A stretch of 64,000 bases of DNA, taken from positions 558,001 to 622,000 of the forward strand of contig CAWDEX010000001.1 in the NCBI GenBank assembly GCA_963801475.1, given 5' to 3'. This DNA comes from DAOMFB01 sp963801475. GTDB lineage: Bacteria; Acidobacteriota; Thermoanaerobaculia; UBA5066. The notes under the pieces were generated by a model. The model had not been told where the DNA came from. It saw only the letters and a list, made by a program, of their open reading frames with translations, and did no database searches. Shown piece by piece: positions 9,866 to 16,766 of this stretch; the stretch's first letter is position 1, and each line of letters opens with the position of its first letter. The position numbers and the translations under genes are program-made.

Positions 9866-9890
9866 TGGGGGTCAGACCCTTGTCTTGCGT
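9866..9890. repeat. GGGGTCAG-type intergenic repeat
   Basis: The motif GGGGTCAGACCC followed by TTGTCTTGCGTC lies just beyond the end of the thioesterase gene. A close relative at 43228-43254 has GGGGTCAGACTCC and GCAAGAC, the inverse of the GTCTTGC seen here. Confidence 0.45.
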
Positions 9891-10318
9891 CAGGCCACGC
9901 GCGCGGAGAGAACCGCGAGGGTGACCGTCGCCTTCGAGACGAGGCGCTCTTCGTCGGAGGTCACGCAGAAGACCTCCGACTCGACGACCGTGAGCTGCCT
10001 TCCGGCCTTGAGCACCCGGGCCCGGCAAACCAGCCGCTCCCCCTTCGCGGCGCGTAGCAGGTGGATCTCGAATCCGGTGGAGAGGACGTACTGCCCCTTC
10101 CGGAGGAGCGTTGCCGCCGCGCCGCCCGCCGTGTGGTCCGCGACCGTCGCCTGGACGCCGGCGTGGACGTACCCGTCCTGCTGAAGATGCCGGGTATCGA
10201 GGGACAGAACCGACGTACACGTGCCCGAACCGACGGCCTCCAGCCGCAGCCCGAGATCCGCGCAGAACGGCGCGCTCTCGAAGATCCGCCTCACTTCGTC
10301 GGGAACTTCGGTCGTCAT
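9890..10318 (-). CDS. PaaI-family hotdog thioesterase
   Basis: A 142-residue hotdog-fold acyl-CoA thioesterase. The start at 10318 follows GGAGGA; a longer reading upstream has no binding site. The diagnostic loop and helix are present (DGYVHAGVQATVADHTAG), with the HAG signature at the start of the hotdog helix and an Asp in the position that usually activates water. Related PaaI/YbgC-type enzymes hydrolyse aryl- or acyl-CoA thioesters; the substrate here is unknown. It stands alone on the minus strand. Confidence 0.85.
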   Translation of the reverse strand: MTTEVPDEVRRIFESAPFCADLGLRLEAVGSGTCTSVLSLDTRHLQQDGYVHAGVQATVADHTAGGAAATLLRKGQYVLSTGFEIHLLRAAKGERLVCRARVLKAGRQLTVVESEVFCVTSDEERLVSKATVTLAVLSARVA

Positions 10319-10474
10319 CGAGCTTCCTCCCCGGTGCGTTGGGACGATATCGCGAAGGGGCTCACCAGGATCCGAGGGGCCGGATGTACCCAGCTCGTAC
10401 CTGACGGAACGCGAGAGCGAGACCTGACGCCCGGAAGAGCCCAACCGGTAGACGAGACCTGACCCGTTGGCCCG

Positions 10475-10579
10475 TCATCTCGGTCGCCGGCGGTGCACGG
10501 CGAGATCGATGCGGCCGCGGGGAATCTTCGAGACGACCGCCCGGATCTTCCGGTACGAGCTGCCCGGCTTCGCCGCCAT
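10475..10579 (-). CDS. 34-residue protein, copy 1 of a duplicated locus
   Basis: A short reading frame starting MAAKPGSSYRKIR and ending AVHRRRPR. A sister at 15112-15213 starts MAAKPEGSYRKIW and ends AMHRWRPG, and the DNA stays alike just upstream (GTCGTCCTC in both). The bases upstream of this copy resemble the end of the lipoprotein gene that precedes the sister copy, so this looks like a partial, probably decaying, duplicate. The middle part (KIRAVVSKIPRGRI) resembles the start of an alkyltransferase (MGMT) DNA-binding domain, but this may be coincidence. Confidence 0.4.
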   Translation of the reverse strand: MAAKPGSSYRKIRAVVSKIPRGRIDLAVHRRRPR

Positions 10580-10640
10580 GCTTCCAGTCGTCCTCAGCGG
10601 ACCAGGAGAATGAGACCGGCCGACGCTCGTTTTCTTTTCC

Positions 10641-10720
10641 TATAACTGATAATTGAGACGCGACCCCGGCCGTTACCGACCGTTACCCGACTCCGGCCGT
10701 TATGCGACCCCGGCCGTTAT
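10641..10720. repeat. AT-rich leader plus tandem cgaccccggccg units, copy 1
   Basis: TATAACTGATAATTGAGACG is followed by about four imperfect tandem units of 11-17 bases built on CGACCCCGGCCGTTAC. A copy at 15859-15943 shares the AT-rich leader with one mismatch and has CGACCCCGGCCGGTGC units. Such an AT-rich block is out of character in this genome. It lies upstream of the small duplicate gene and next to the end of the alpha/beta-hydrolase gene. Confidence 0.75.
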
Positions 10721-10757
10721 GGTCGGCGCGATCGCCGGCGGCTGAGCCTGCGTCCGC

Positions 10758-11858
10758 CTACCGTCGGAAGCCCCGGTCGCGCGCGAGGACGATCGCCTGG
10801 GCCCGGGTCCAGACCCCGAGCTTGTCGAAGATCCGGGAGACCTGGTTCCGGACCGTCTTCTCGCTGAGCGAGAGGCGCCCGGCGATCTCCGCGTTTCCGA
10901 GACCCTCGGTGAGGAGGGCGAAGATCTCGCGCTCGCGCGGACTCAGGCCGGCGAACGCAGGGTCCTCGGCGGCGGTCGCGGCCTTCTGCCCGAGGAACTC
11001 CAGGACGACGGCCTGGAACCGGTCCCACGCCGGCTCCCCCTCCAGGAGGATGTGGTTCTTCGAGTCGAGCTCGACGAACTGCGCCCCGGCGATCCCCGAC
11101 GCGATGAGCCGGCCCTCGACGATCGGGATCGCCTGGTCGTCGCGCCCGTGGATGACGATCGTCGGGGTCCGGACCTTCTCGAGGATCGGGACGACGTCGA
11201 TCGTCCCGCGCGCCTGCATCATCTCGGCCGCCATGCGCGGGGAGGTCGTCTTCCGGCAGAGCTCGTTGAACCAGTCCATCTGCTCGGCCGTCGCGCCGGG
11301 AATGAACCGCGACGTGAAGACCTGCCGGAAGGCGGGGTTGTCCTTTCCCCAGCCGAACCGCGCGAGGTCGGCGATGGCCTGGTACGCGCGCAGGGCGTCC
11401 GGGTCGCTTCGCCGGGACCAGCCGCGGGCGTAGGCCCCGTAGAGGACGAGGTGCGAAACGCGCCCGGGATGCCTCGCGGCGAACTCCAGGCACGCGGCCC
11501 CGCCCTGAGAGATCCCGAGGAGCGCGAAGGGCTCCGGCGGCCGGGCGGCGGCGACGACCGCCTCGAGGTCCTCAATCCGTCGTTCGTTGGAGAGGTCCTC
11601 CACCTCCCAGTCGCTCATGCCACAGCCGCGCTCGTCGTAGCGCACGAGGCGGAAGTGGTCGGTGAGGAAGCGGAGCCAGTGCCCCCAGACCGGGCTCTCC
11701 CACTCGTACTCGAGGTGGGTCAGCCAGTTGGAGGCCTTCACGAGGACCGGGCCGGTCGAAGCGTCGGCCCACGCGAGCTTCACGTGATCCGACGTGCGGA
11801 GGTACTGGATGCGCTGTCGGGCCCGTGTCGTCACGCCGATCCTCCGCGACCGGGACAT
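10758..11858 (-). CDS. alpha/beta-hydrolase fused to LuxR-type DNA-binding domain
   Basis: A 366-residue two-domain protein. Residues 15-295 are an alpha/beta-hydrolase with nucleophile elbow GISQGG (Ser about 117), Asp in HGRDD (about 240) and His in KNHILLEGEP (about 269), so the triad looks complete. Residues 305-366 are a LuxR/FixJ helix-turn-helix (LSPREREIFALL, then TVRNQVSRIFDKLGV). No receiver domain is present. The likely role is one-component regulation in which the hydrolase domain binds or cleaves a small ester or lactone. The ATG at 11858 is preferred over a GTG 9 bases upstream, but neither has a strong binding site. It diverges from the diiron gene. Confidence 0.85.
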   Translation of the reverse strand: MSRSRRIGVTTRARQRIQYLRTSDHVKLAWADASTGPVLVKASNWLTHLEYEWESPVWGHWLRFLTDHFRLVRYDERGCGMSDWEVEDLSNERRIEDLEAVVAAARPPEPFALLGISQGGAACLEFAARHPGRVSHLVLYGAYARGWSRRSDPDALRAYQAIADLARFGWGKDNPAFRQVFTSRFIPGATAEQMDWFNELCRKTTSPRMAAEMMQARGTIDVVPILEKVRTPTIVIHGRDDQAIPIVEGRLIASGIAGAQFVELDSKNHILLEGEPAWDRFQAVVLEFLGQKAATAAEDPAFAGLSPREREIFALLTEGLGNAEIAGRLSLSEKTVRNQVSRIFDKLGVWTRAQAIVLARDRGFRR

Positions 11859-11960
11859 TCGTCCCACGGATGGGCGGCGAGTCTAGCCTCGATCGGGACA
11901 GAAGTTCCATGGCGGGCCGCGGCGGGAGGCCGCACCTTCTCCCCTGAAAGGAGAACGACG

Positions 11961-12878
11961 ATGCTCAGACACGATTACGACTACCGCTCCCTGTTCGAGA
12001 CCTCGCAGCGCGTCAATTGGAAGATGGAGGACGTCATCGACGGGAAGACCTTCGACTTTTCCCGCCCCTTCCTGCCGGAGGCCCTCGCGGGCGTTTCGGG
12101 GATCACCTGCCTGAGCGATGAGGAGAAGCTCAAGCTGAACCAGATCCGGGCCTTCTCCTACCTCTACCTCTTCGGGCTCGTCGAGGAGTACATCCTCCCC
12201 TCCGTTCTCGACCACGTCCGCGACGGCGGGGAGGGCGAGGACCACGAGGTGCGCGCCCTCCTCCACTTCGCCGAGGAGGAGGCCAAGCACATCGAGCTCT
12301 TCAAGTGGTTCGTCGGGGAGTTCGGGAAGGGGTTCGGCACCCCCCGCGGCGTCATCGGGCCGCCGTCCGAGATCGCCGCCGCCATCCTCGACCACTCCCG
12401 CCTCGGCGTCTTCCTGACGACGCTCCACATCGAGTGGATGACGCAGAAGCACTACCTCGAGTCGGTGAAAGACAACGCCCGGGAGAACCTCGACCCGCTC
12501 TTCTGCAGCCTCCTCCGGCACCACTGGATGGAGGAGAGCCAGCACGCGAAGCTCGACACCCTCGTCGTCGACAAGATCGCGGGTGCGCTCACTCCCGTGG
12601 AGGTCGAAAAGGGGATTGACGACTACATGGACATCGGCAAGCTGCTCGACGGGGGGCTCCAGGCCCAGGTCCGGATGGACATCGCGAGCCTCGAGGCCGC
12701 CACGGGACGGACCTTCTCGGACGAGGAGAAGGGCGAGATCGAGCGGGCGCAGGTCGAGGCCTACCGGTGGACGTTCCTTCTGAGCGGGATGACGCATCCG
12801 GCCTTCGACCGGAGCCTCCGCGAGCTGAGCGGCAGGGGCCACGAGCGGGTCGGAGAGCTCGCGCGCGCCATCGCGTGA
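11961..12878 (+). CDS. ferritin-like diiron protein
   Basis: A 305-residue helical protein preceded by AAAGGAG. Two metal-ligand helices are evident: HFAEEEAKHIELFKWF near residue 95 and HHWMEESQHAKLD near residue 190, each an E/ExxH pattern of diiron oxygenases. A third helix, LFGLVEEYILPSVLDHV, gives another Glu pair. The arrangement resembles AurF-type N-oxygenases or other ferritin-like hydroxylases, but the substrate cannot be inferred. It has its own strong hairpin terminator immediately downstream and appears to be a single-gene transcript divergent from the hydrolase-LuxR regulator, which may control it. Confidence 0.75.
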   Translation: MLRHDYDYRSLFETSQRVNWKMEDVIDGKTFDFSRPFLPEALAGVSGITCLSDEEKLKLNQIRAFSYLYLFGLVEEYILPSVLDHVRDGGEGEDHEVRALLHFAEEEAKHIELFKWFVGEFGKGFGTPRGVIGPPSEIAAAILDHSRLGVFLTTLHIEWMTQKHYLESVKDNARENLDPLFCSLLRHHWMEESQHAKLDTLVVDKIAGALTPVEVEKGIDDYMDIGKLLDGGLQAQVRMDIASLEAATGRTFSDEEKGEIERAQVEAYRWTFLLSGMTHPAFDRSLRELSGRGHERVGELARAIA

Positions 12879-12886
12879 TTTCGACT

Positions 12887-12929
12887 CCGGGGCGGGGCGC
12901 CGTCCCACGGTGACGGCGCCCCGCCCCGG
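12887..12929 (+). terminator. perfect 18-base-pair hairpin after the diiron gene
   Basis: CCGGGGCGGGGCGCCGTC at 12887-12904 pairs perfectly with 12912-12929 across a 7-base loop, starting 9 bases after the stop codon. No T tract follows, as is common in very GC-rich genomes. Confidence 0.75.
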
Positions 12930-13020
12930 GACTGCCCCCGGAAGTCCGGGTCGGCGCCGGGGCGAAGGGCGGTCCCGCGGAGTAGGCTCTCGCTCGGGCG
13001 CCCCGCGGGCGCCGGAGCGA

Positions 13021-13869
13021 ATGTTGATCGGGATCGGAGAGGTCAAGTCGGCGGGAGGCGCGGCCGCGCGACCGGGCGGGAAGCCCCGGAACCGGCGTTC
13101 TCGCCGGGCGTCGTCCCTTCTCCTCGCTCCGCTGGCTCTGGCCGCGGCCCTTCCCTTGCTCGCGCAGGAGACGAAGAGCTTCATCCTCAAGAGGACCCCG
13201 ACGCCGGGCCACCTTTCGCCGGGCGTGCTCACGCACTACGACCCTCCGCCACCGGCGCCGACCGTTCCCCCGGTGGTGGGCCGTCGGCGCGACGAGGCGG
13301 TTCTCGACCTTCGACGCCGCGACTTCCTGGTCGAGTTCGCCGGAGAGAAGCCGACGGCGGAGTTCCCGCCCGGCGCGGTCGCCGAGCAGTACCCGCCGGG
13401 AGGCTCTCCGGTCCCGCCCGGACCGCGCGTCGTCCGGCTCCGGCTGGCCGTTCCGCCGCTCCCGACGGCTGTCCCGCCGGCGCCGACGGAGACTCCGACG
13501 CCTGAGCAGCCTCCGCCGACGGAGAGACCCGACCGGCAGGAGAAGAAGCGGCTCCCTCCGTTCCGGCCGCCACCACCGCCTCCGCCACCTCCGCCCTCCC
13601 GGGAGCCGTGGTTCGTCGTCCTCGTCGTCGCGGCGATCGGGGCCGCGGCCTACTTTCTTTTCGGGCGGCGGCCGCCGGCCGACACGGGCAGGGACTCCGC
13701 GCCCCGCGCTCCCCGGGTCGAGGTCGTGCCACGCGCAGACGGGGGAGATCAGGAGAACGTCTCGGCCGGCCCGGTCTCCTCGGGCCTCACGCTCCACCCG
13801 GTCGCGGACCCCGGCGAGCAGACGCTGGAGGTCCGCGGCCCCCTGATCCTCGAAGGAGGAGACCGATGA
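13021..13869 (+). CDS. membrane protein with one PASTA domain and Pro-rich linker
   Basis: A 282-residue protein if started at ATG 13021; the start is weakly supported by a binding site. An N-terminal hydrophobic segment (LLLAPLALAAALPLLAQ) is a signal or membrane anchor. Next comes a PASTA-like domain (VPPVVGRRRDEAVLDLRRRD, then VAEQYPPGGSPVPPG), a long Pro/Thr linker including a run of ten prolines, a second membrane helix (WFVVLVVAAIGAAAYFLF) and a short tail. PASTA domains bind muropeptides or cell-wall precursors and usually belong to kinases or penicillin-binding proteins; here there is no kinase. The stop overlaps the next ATG by four bases, so the two products are probably made together. 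Confidence 0.65.
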   Translation: MLIGIGEVKSAGGAAARPGGKPRNRRSRRASSLLLAPLALAAALPLLAQETKSFILKRTPTPGHLSPGVLTHYDPPPPAPTVPPVVGRRRDEAVLDLRRRDFLVEFAGEKPTAEFPPGAVAEQYPPGGSPVPPGPRVVRLRLAVPPLPTAVPPAPTETPTPEQPPPTERPDRQEKKRLPPFRPPPPPPPPPPSREPWFVVLVVAAIGAAAYFLFGRRPPADTGRDSAPRAPRVEVVPRADGGDQENVSAGPVSSGLTLHPVADPGEQTLEVRGPLILEGGDR

Positions 13870-14441
13870 GCGACCCGAAGCTGACGCTTGACACCGTCCT
13901 CGAATACCGGCCGGCCGGGCTCTCCGCGGCGGGCTGGGCGCGGGTCGAAGCGGGGGAGCACGCGGCGGAGCTGGGCCTCGCGCTGGACGGGGCGAATGTC
14001 CCCGGCGGCTGGGGCGCCCTCAGGGAGACGGTTCTTACGGAGGCCGCGAGGCTCCTCGACGTCTCCCTCCTCGACGTCTTTCGCTGGGGGTGGAACAAGA
14101 GAGGCGAGCTGGAGCGCTACAGGGACCGGGCGAAGTACCCGCCCCACGAGACCTTCACCGTCCCCCTGGCGGAGCACACGATCAAGTCGTCCCACAAGCC
14201 GCATGTCGAGATCCGGATCGACGGGGCGAAGAAGGGGCGGATCGACTTCGCCGTGGAGATCGAGATCGCCGTCAAGGGGATGAAGCTCGAGGTCCAGGGC
14301 GCGCGAATCCGGAAGATCCTGACGGGGGAGTGCAAGGCGAAGGGGACCTTCTCGTGCGAGGGGCTGAAGCTCGTGGAGAGGGAGTCGCGGACGCTGAGCC
14401 TGCCGGGGACGCTCGACCTCGGCGAGGGGATCGAGATCTAG
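13866..14441 (+). CDS. unknown protein coupled to the PASTA protein
   Basis: A 191-residue protein starting inside the previous stop (ATGA overlap) after GAAGGAGG. No signal peptide is present. The middle is rich in Lys and Glu and predicted beta strands (HKPHVEIRIDGAKKGRIDF, then VEIEIAVKGMKLEVQGARI), suggesting a single beta-sandwich. I do not recognise a family. Coupling to a membrane PASTA protein suggests a cytoplasmic partner of its short inner tail, but that is inference only. Confidence 0.65.
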   Translation: MSDPKLTLDTVLEYRPAGLSAAGWARVEAGEHAAELGLALDGANVPGGWGALRETVLTEAARLLDVSLLDVFRWGWNKRGELERYRDRAKYPPHETFTVPLAEHTIKSSHKPHVEIRIDGAKKGRIDFAVEIEIAVKGMKLEVQGARIRKILTGECKAKGTFSCEGLKLVERESRTLSLPGTLDLGEGIEI

Positions 14442-14485
14442 CGCCCCCGGCAGAGCATTTTGAGACGGCATTTCAAGTCGGGAGG

Positions 14486-15115
14486 TCACTTCTTCGGAGA
14501 CGGAGTCCGGGGTCCCATCTCGACGACGCCGCGGCCGTCGACGACGGTGAAACGGAAGGAGAAGTCGAGGAACGAGGGGACTCGTCGTGTCGAGACGAGG
14601 GGAGGCCGCGATCCGGGCTCTGCCTTCCAGGTCGGGGACTTGTCGACGGTGTCGACGCGGGCGGCGCTGAAGATCCACCGGCGTACGGCGGACTCGACGG
14701 CCTTCCGGAAGTCCGCGGCGTACGGGCCACCATAGGAAGCTTGGCGTGGGCTATCGGTCACCTCGACGACGGCACCTTCGGCGTCCAAGTGCAGCCGGAC
14801 GGCCACGACGGCCGAGTTGGCGCCTCCCTTCAGCGCGGCCGGGGGATAGGTGGGCAGGGGCGTGATCCGGGGGGCCGGCGGCGCAAATTCCTGGTTTTCG
14901 GCCAGCTTGATCTCGGGGGCGGACGGGTCCGGGAGGAATTCCATCGCCACCTCACCTTCCTTCGACGACCGCTCCCGTTCCTCGGCCTTGTCGGCGCTCG
15001 GTGCGGTTGCCGAGGGCGGGGAAGAGTGGCTGCAGCCGAGAGCGAAGAGTAGGAAGGCGGTGGCGGCGGGACTTCCGCACGGCAATCTGCGGGCACCGGA
15101 CCCGACGCCATTCAT
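14486..15115 (-). CDS. TonB-C-terminal-like lipoprotein
   Basis: A 209-residue protein with a lipobox at FALGCSHSS, so probably an outer-membrane or periplasmic lipoprotein. The part from PAPRITPLPTYPPAALKGG onward matches the TonB C-terminal fold (YPPAAL, VAVRLHLDAEGAVVEV, RKAVESAVRRWIFSAARVD). Such stand-alone TonB-like domains in predatory or soil bacteria are usually of unknown role. The ATG overlaps the stop of the 33-residue gene upstream (ATGA), giving a tightly packed three-gene unit from 15712 to 14486. Confidence 0.75.
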   Translation of the reverse strand: MNGVGSGARRLPCGSPAATAFLLFALGCSHSSPPSATAPSADKAEERERSSKEGEVAMEFLPDPSAPEIKLAENQEFAPPAPRITPLPTYPPAALKGGANSAVVAVRLHLDAEGAVVEVTDSPRQASYGGPYAADFRKAVESAVRRWIFSAARVDTVDKSPTWKAEPGSRPPLVSTRRVPSFLDFSFRFTVVDGRGVVEMGPRTPSPKK

Positions 15116-15213
15116 CCCGGCCTCCAGCGGTGCATGGCGAGCTCGATTTGGCGGCTCGGGTCGAAGCGGACCTTCCAGATCTTCCGGTACGAGCCCTCCG
15201 GCTTCGCAGCCAT
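15112..15213 (-). CDS. 33-residue protein, copy 2 of a duplicated locus
   Basis: Reads MAAKPEGSYRKIWKVRFDP then SRQIELAMHRWRPG. It starts 4 bases after the lipoprotein stop and its own stop overlaps the ATG of the next gene, which is the spacing expected of a real translated gene. The sister at 10475-10579 shares about half its residues. It is basic (six Lys/Arg in 20 residues) with an aromatic pair, so it could bind nucleic acid or a protein partner. No family is known to me. Confidence 0.5.
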   Translation of the reverse strand: MAAKPEGSYRKIWKVRFDPSRQIELAMHRWRPG

Positions 15214-15217
15214 GAGC

Positions 15218-15712
15218 CTAGTCGTCCTCGAGGCGCTCCCAGGCGGCCTCCGTGATCTTCCAGTCGTCCTTCTCCGCCTCGAGCCGCACGTCGAAGCGCC
15301 AGCGCGACGCGCGGGGAAGGAGCCCCTCGAGGCCGGCCACGGCGCGCGGCCTTCTGGACATCCTCGCTGTGAACCTCGCCCGGGCGGAGGTGTCGCCGCG
15401 CCGGACCGCAACGTCGGCGAGGGAGATCGAGAGCGACTCGTATGCCGCGAAGTACCGCTTCAGCAGGAGCGCCGCGTCGGACTTTCCTCCAACCTCGTCG
15501 CGATAGGCCTCCGAAACGCGGGCGAGGACGCCGTCCGCGTCGCGGGCCTCCGCAGCTTTCGCCACGCCGTCCAGGCACTCGAGAACCGGATCGCGCGGTG
15601 TGCGGGCGCACGCCGCGACGAGGAATACGGCGGTGAGACCGAGCCACACGCGGCCCCGGTTGAGCGCACCTCTTCCTGGTGCTCCCGGCCCGGCGCCCTG
15701 CCGAAGACTCAT
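15218..15712 (-). CDS. small lipoprotein, NTF2-like
   Basis: A 164-residue protein with signal peptide and lipobox (FLVAACARTP). The rest (CLDGVAKAAEARDADGVLAR, then LKRYFAAYESLSISLADVAV and VRLEAEKDDWKITEAAWE) has the helix-then-sheet layout of NTF2-like/SnoaL folds, including the typical C-terminal DDWKI strand. Function is unknown. It is the first gene of the compact unit 15712-14486. Confidence 0.7.
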   Translation of the reverse strand: MSLRQGAGPGAPGRGALNRGRVWLGLTAVFLVAACARTPRDPVLECLDGVAKAAEARDADGVLARVSEAYRDEVGGKSDAALLLKRYFAAYESLSISLADVAVRRGDTSARARFTARMSRRPRAVAGLEGLLPRASRWRFDVRLEAEKDDWKITEAAWERLEDD

Positions 15713-15858
15713 GGCGTCACGCGCTGTCGCCCTTCGCGATCATGATAGGTGTTGTCCGCGAAGGCTCCGTTCGTGCAGATCGTGAACTCCGGCTTCCCGC
15801 CGAGTCACGTCAGGGGGGCTCGGGAATTGAGATCTGACAACACTCCCTTTCAGTCACC

Positions 15859-15943
15859 TATAATTGATAATTGAGACGCGACCCCGGCCGGTGCCCGACC
15901 CCGGCCGGTGCCGACCCCGGCCGGTGGCGACCCCAGCCGGCGG
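15859..15943. repeat. AT-rich leader plus tandem cgaccccggccg units, copy 2
   Basis: TATAATTGATAATTGAGACG is followed by units of CGACCCCGGCCGGTGC and shorter variants. This is the companion of 10641-10720. It lies in the 318-base intergenic space before the gene at 16031; the remainder of that space (15713-15858) holds only a startless 31-codon open stretch on the minus strand, ending at 15714, that I cannot assign. Confidence 0.75.
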
Positions 15944-16030
15944 GAACAACTCGGAGGACGGCCGCGCGAGGTACCGCCAGGTGGAGCTGGTCAAGCAGTA
16001 GGCCGGTTAAGCGCCGACTAGAATCCTTTC

Positions 16031-16579
16031 ATGGGCGCGCGGCGTTGGCTTGTCGTGTCCCTCGGCGCTGTCGCGCTCTTGGGAGCTCTCGGCTTCCTGG
16101 GGGTGGTCTTCGGCCCGGTAGTCCGTCATCGGGTCCGACAGCCGGAAAGTGTCGATCGGGAACGGCTGCGCAGCGACATCGCAGCCAAGCGCGCTTCCGG
16201 TCAAAGCATCGCTGTCGTGACGGCGCAGGAGCTGGAATGGCAGAAGCAGGAGCCGGGTGTCGAGTTTGTCGTCAAAGGGGACGTCACGAACCTCGACCTG
16301 GAGCTTGAGACACCGACCGGTCCTCGGCGAATCGGAACGGTCGGAGGGCTGGGAAGCCGCTCATTGCAGATCAAGCCGGAGCCTGGCGCGCACACCTTCG
16401 TCATCAGAATGGCGAGTGGCTCGCGATCCGTCACGGTCCCGGTCAAGCCAAAACAACTCACTCGTGTCCTCATCACGCTGAAGCTCGTTCGGTCGGAGAG
16501 CTCGCTGCGGAAAGTCGTGAGCTACTACGACGCGGACGTCGTCGTCGAGCCCCCGCATCCCGCGGGACCGGCGCGTTAA
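16031..16579 (+). CDS. single-pass membrane protein of unknown function
   Basis: A 182-residue protein with an N-terminal membrane helix (WLVVSLGAVALLGALGFLGVVFG) and an outer, beta-rich domain (VEFVVKGDVTNLDLELETP, AHTFVIRMASGSRSVTVPV). The layout suggests a periplasmic immunoglobulin-like domain on a stalk. No catalytic motif is visible. It is convergent with gltD. Confidence 0.6.
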   Translation: MGARRWLVVSLGAVALLGALGFLGVVFGPVVRHRVRQPESVDRERLRSDIAAKRASGQSIAVVTAQELEWQKQEPGVEFVVKGDVTNLDLELETPTGPRRIGTVGGLGSRSLQIKPEPGAHTFVIRMASGSRSVTVPVKPKQLTRVLITLKLVRSESSLRKVVSYYDADVVVEPPHPAGPAR

Positions 16580-16611
16580 GTCAAACCCAATCGGCGGCCA
16601 CCGACAGATTC

Positions 16612-16730
16612 GGTCAGGAGACCATAGGGTTCGTACCCGGCCCTGACTATTCTGCGAAGACCTGCCGGGTGAAGCTCATCCGGCACCAGCCCGGGCGATT
16701 CGCATTGAACTCCGGTCAGGTCTCGTTTCT
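16612..16730. repeat. two GGTCAGG-type repeat units between convergent genes
   Basis: GGTCAGGAGACC at 16612-16623, with an inverse copy CCCTGAC about 30 bases on, and GGTCAGGTCTCGTTTCT at 16714-16730. The second unit shares GGYCAGGTCTC and TTTCT with the inverse strand at 46361-46384, and GGTCAGGTCTC with the inverse strand at 10451-10470. The 187-base gap before gltD contains nothing else recognisable. Confidence 0.5.
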
Positions 16731-16766
16731 ACGATCAGCCGGAGAGCAACCGCTGCGCGACGCCCT

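Noticed and set aside
10475..10579. MGMT (alkyltransferase) DNA-binding domain fragment
   Set aside because: Only about 12 residues resemble it, and the paralogue at 15112-15213 does not keep the similarity, so a different small-protein family is more likely.
10641..10720. Tandem units as a CRISPR array
   Set aside because: Units are 11-17 bases, have no spacers of regular length and no cas gene is nearby.
13550..13600. Poly-proline stretch as a repeat element
   Set aside because: It is an in-frame Pro-rich linker of a membrane protein, not an independent repeat.
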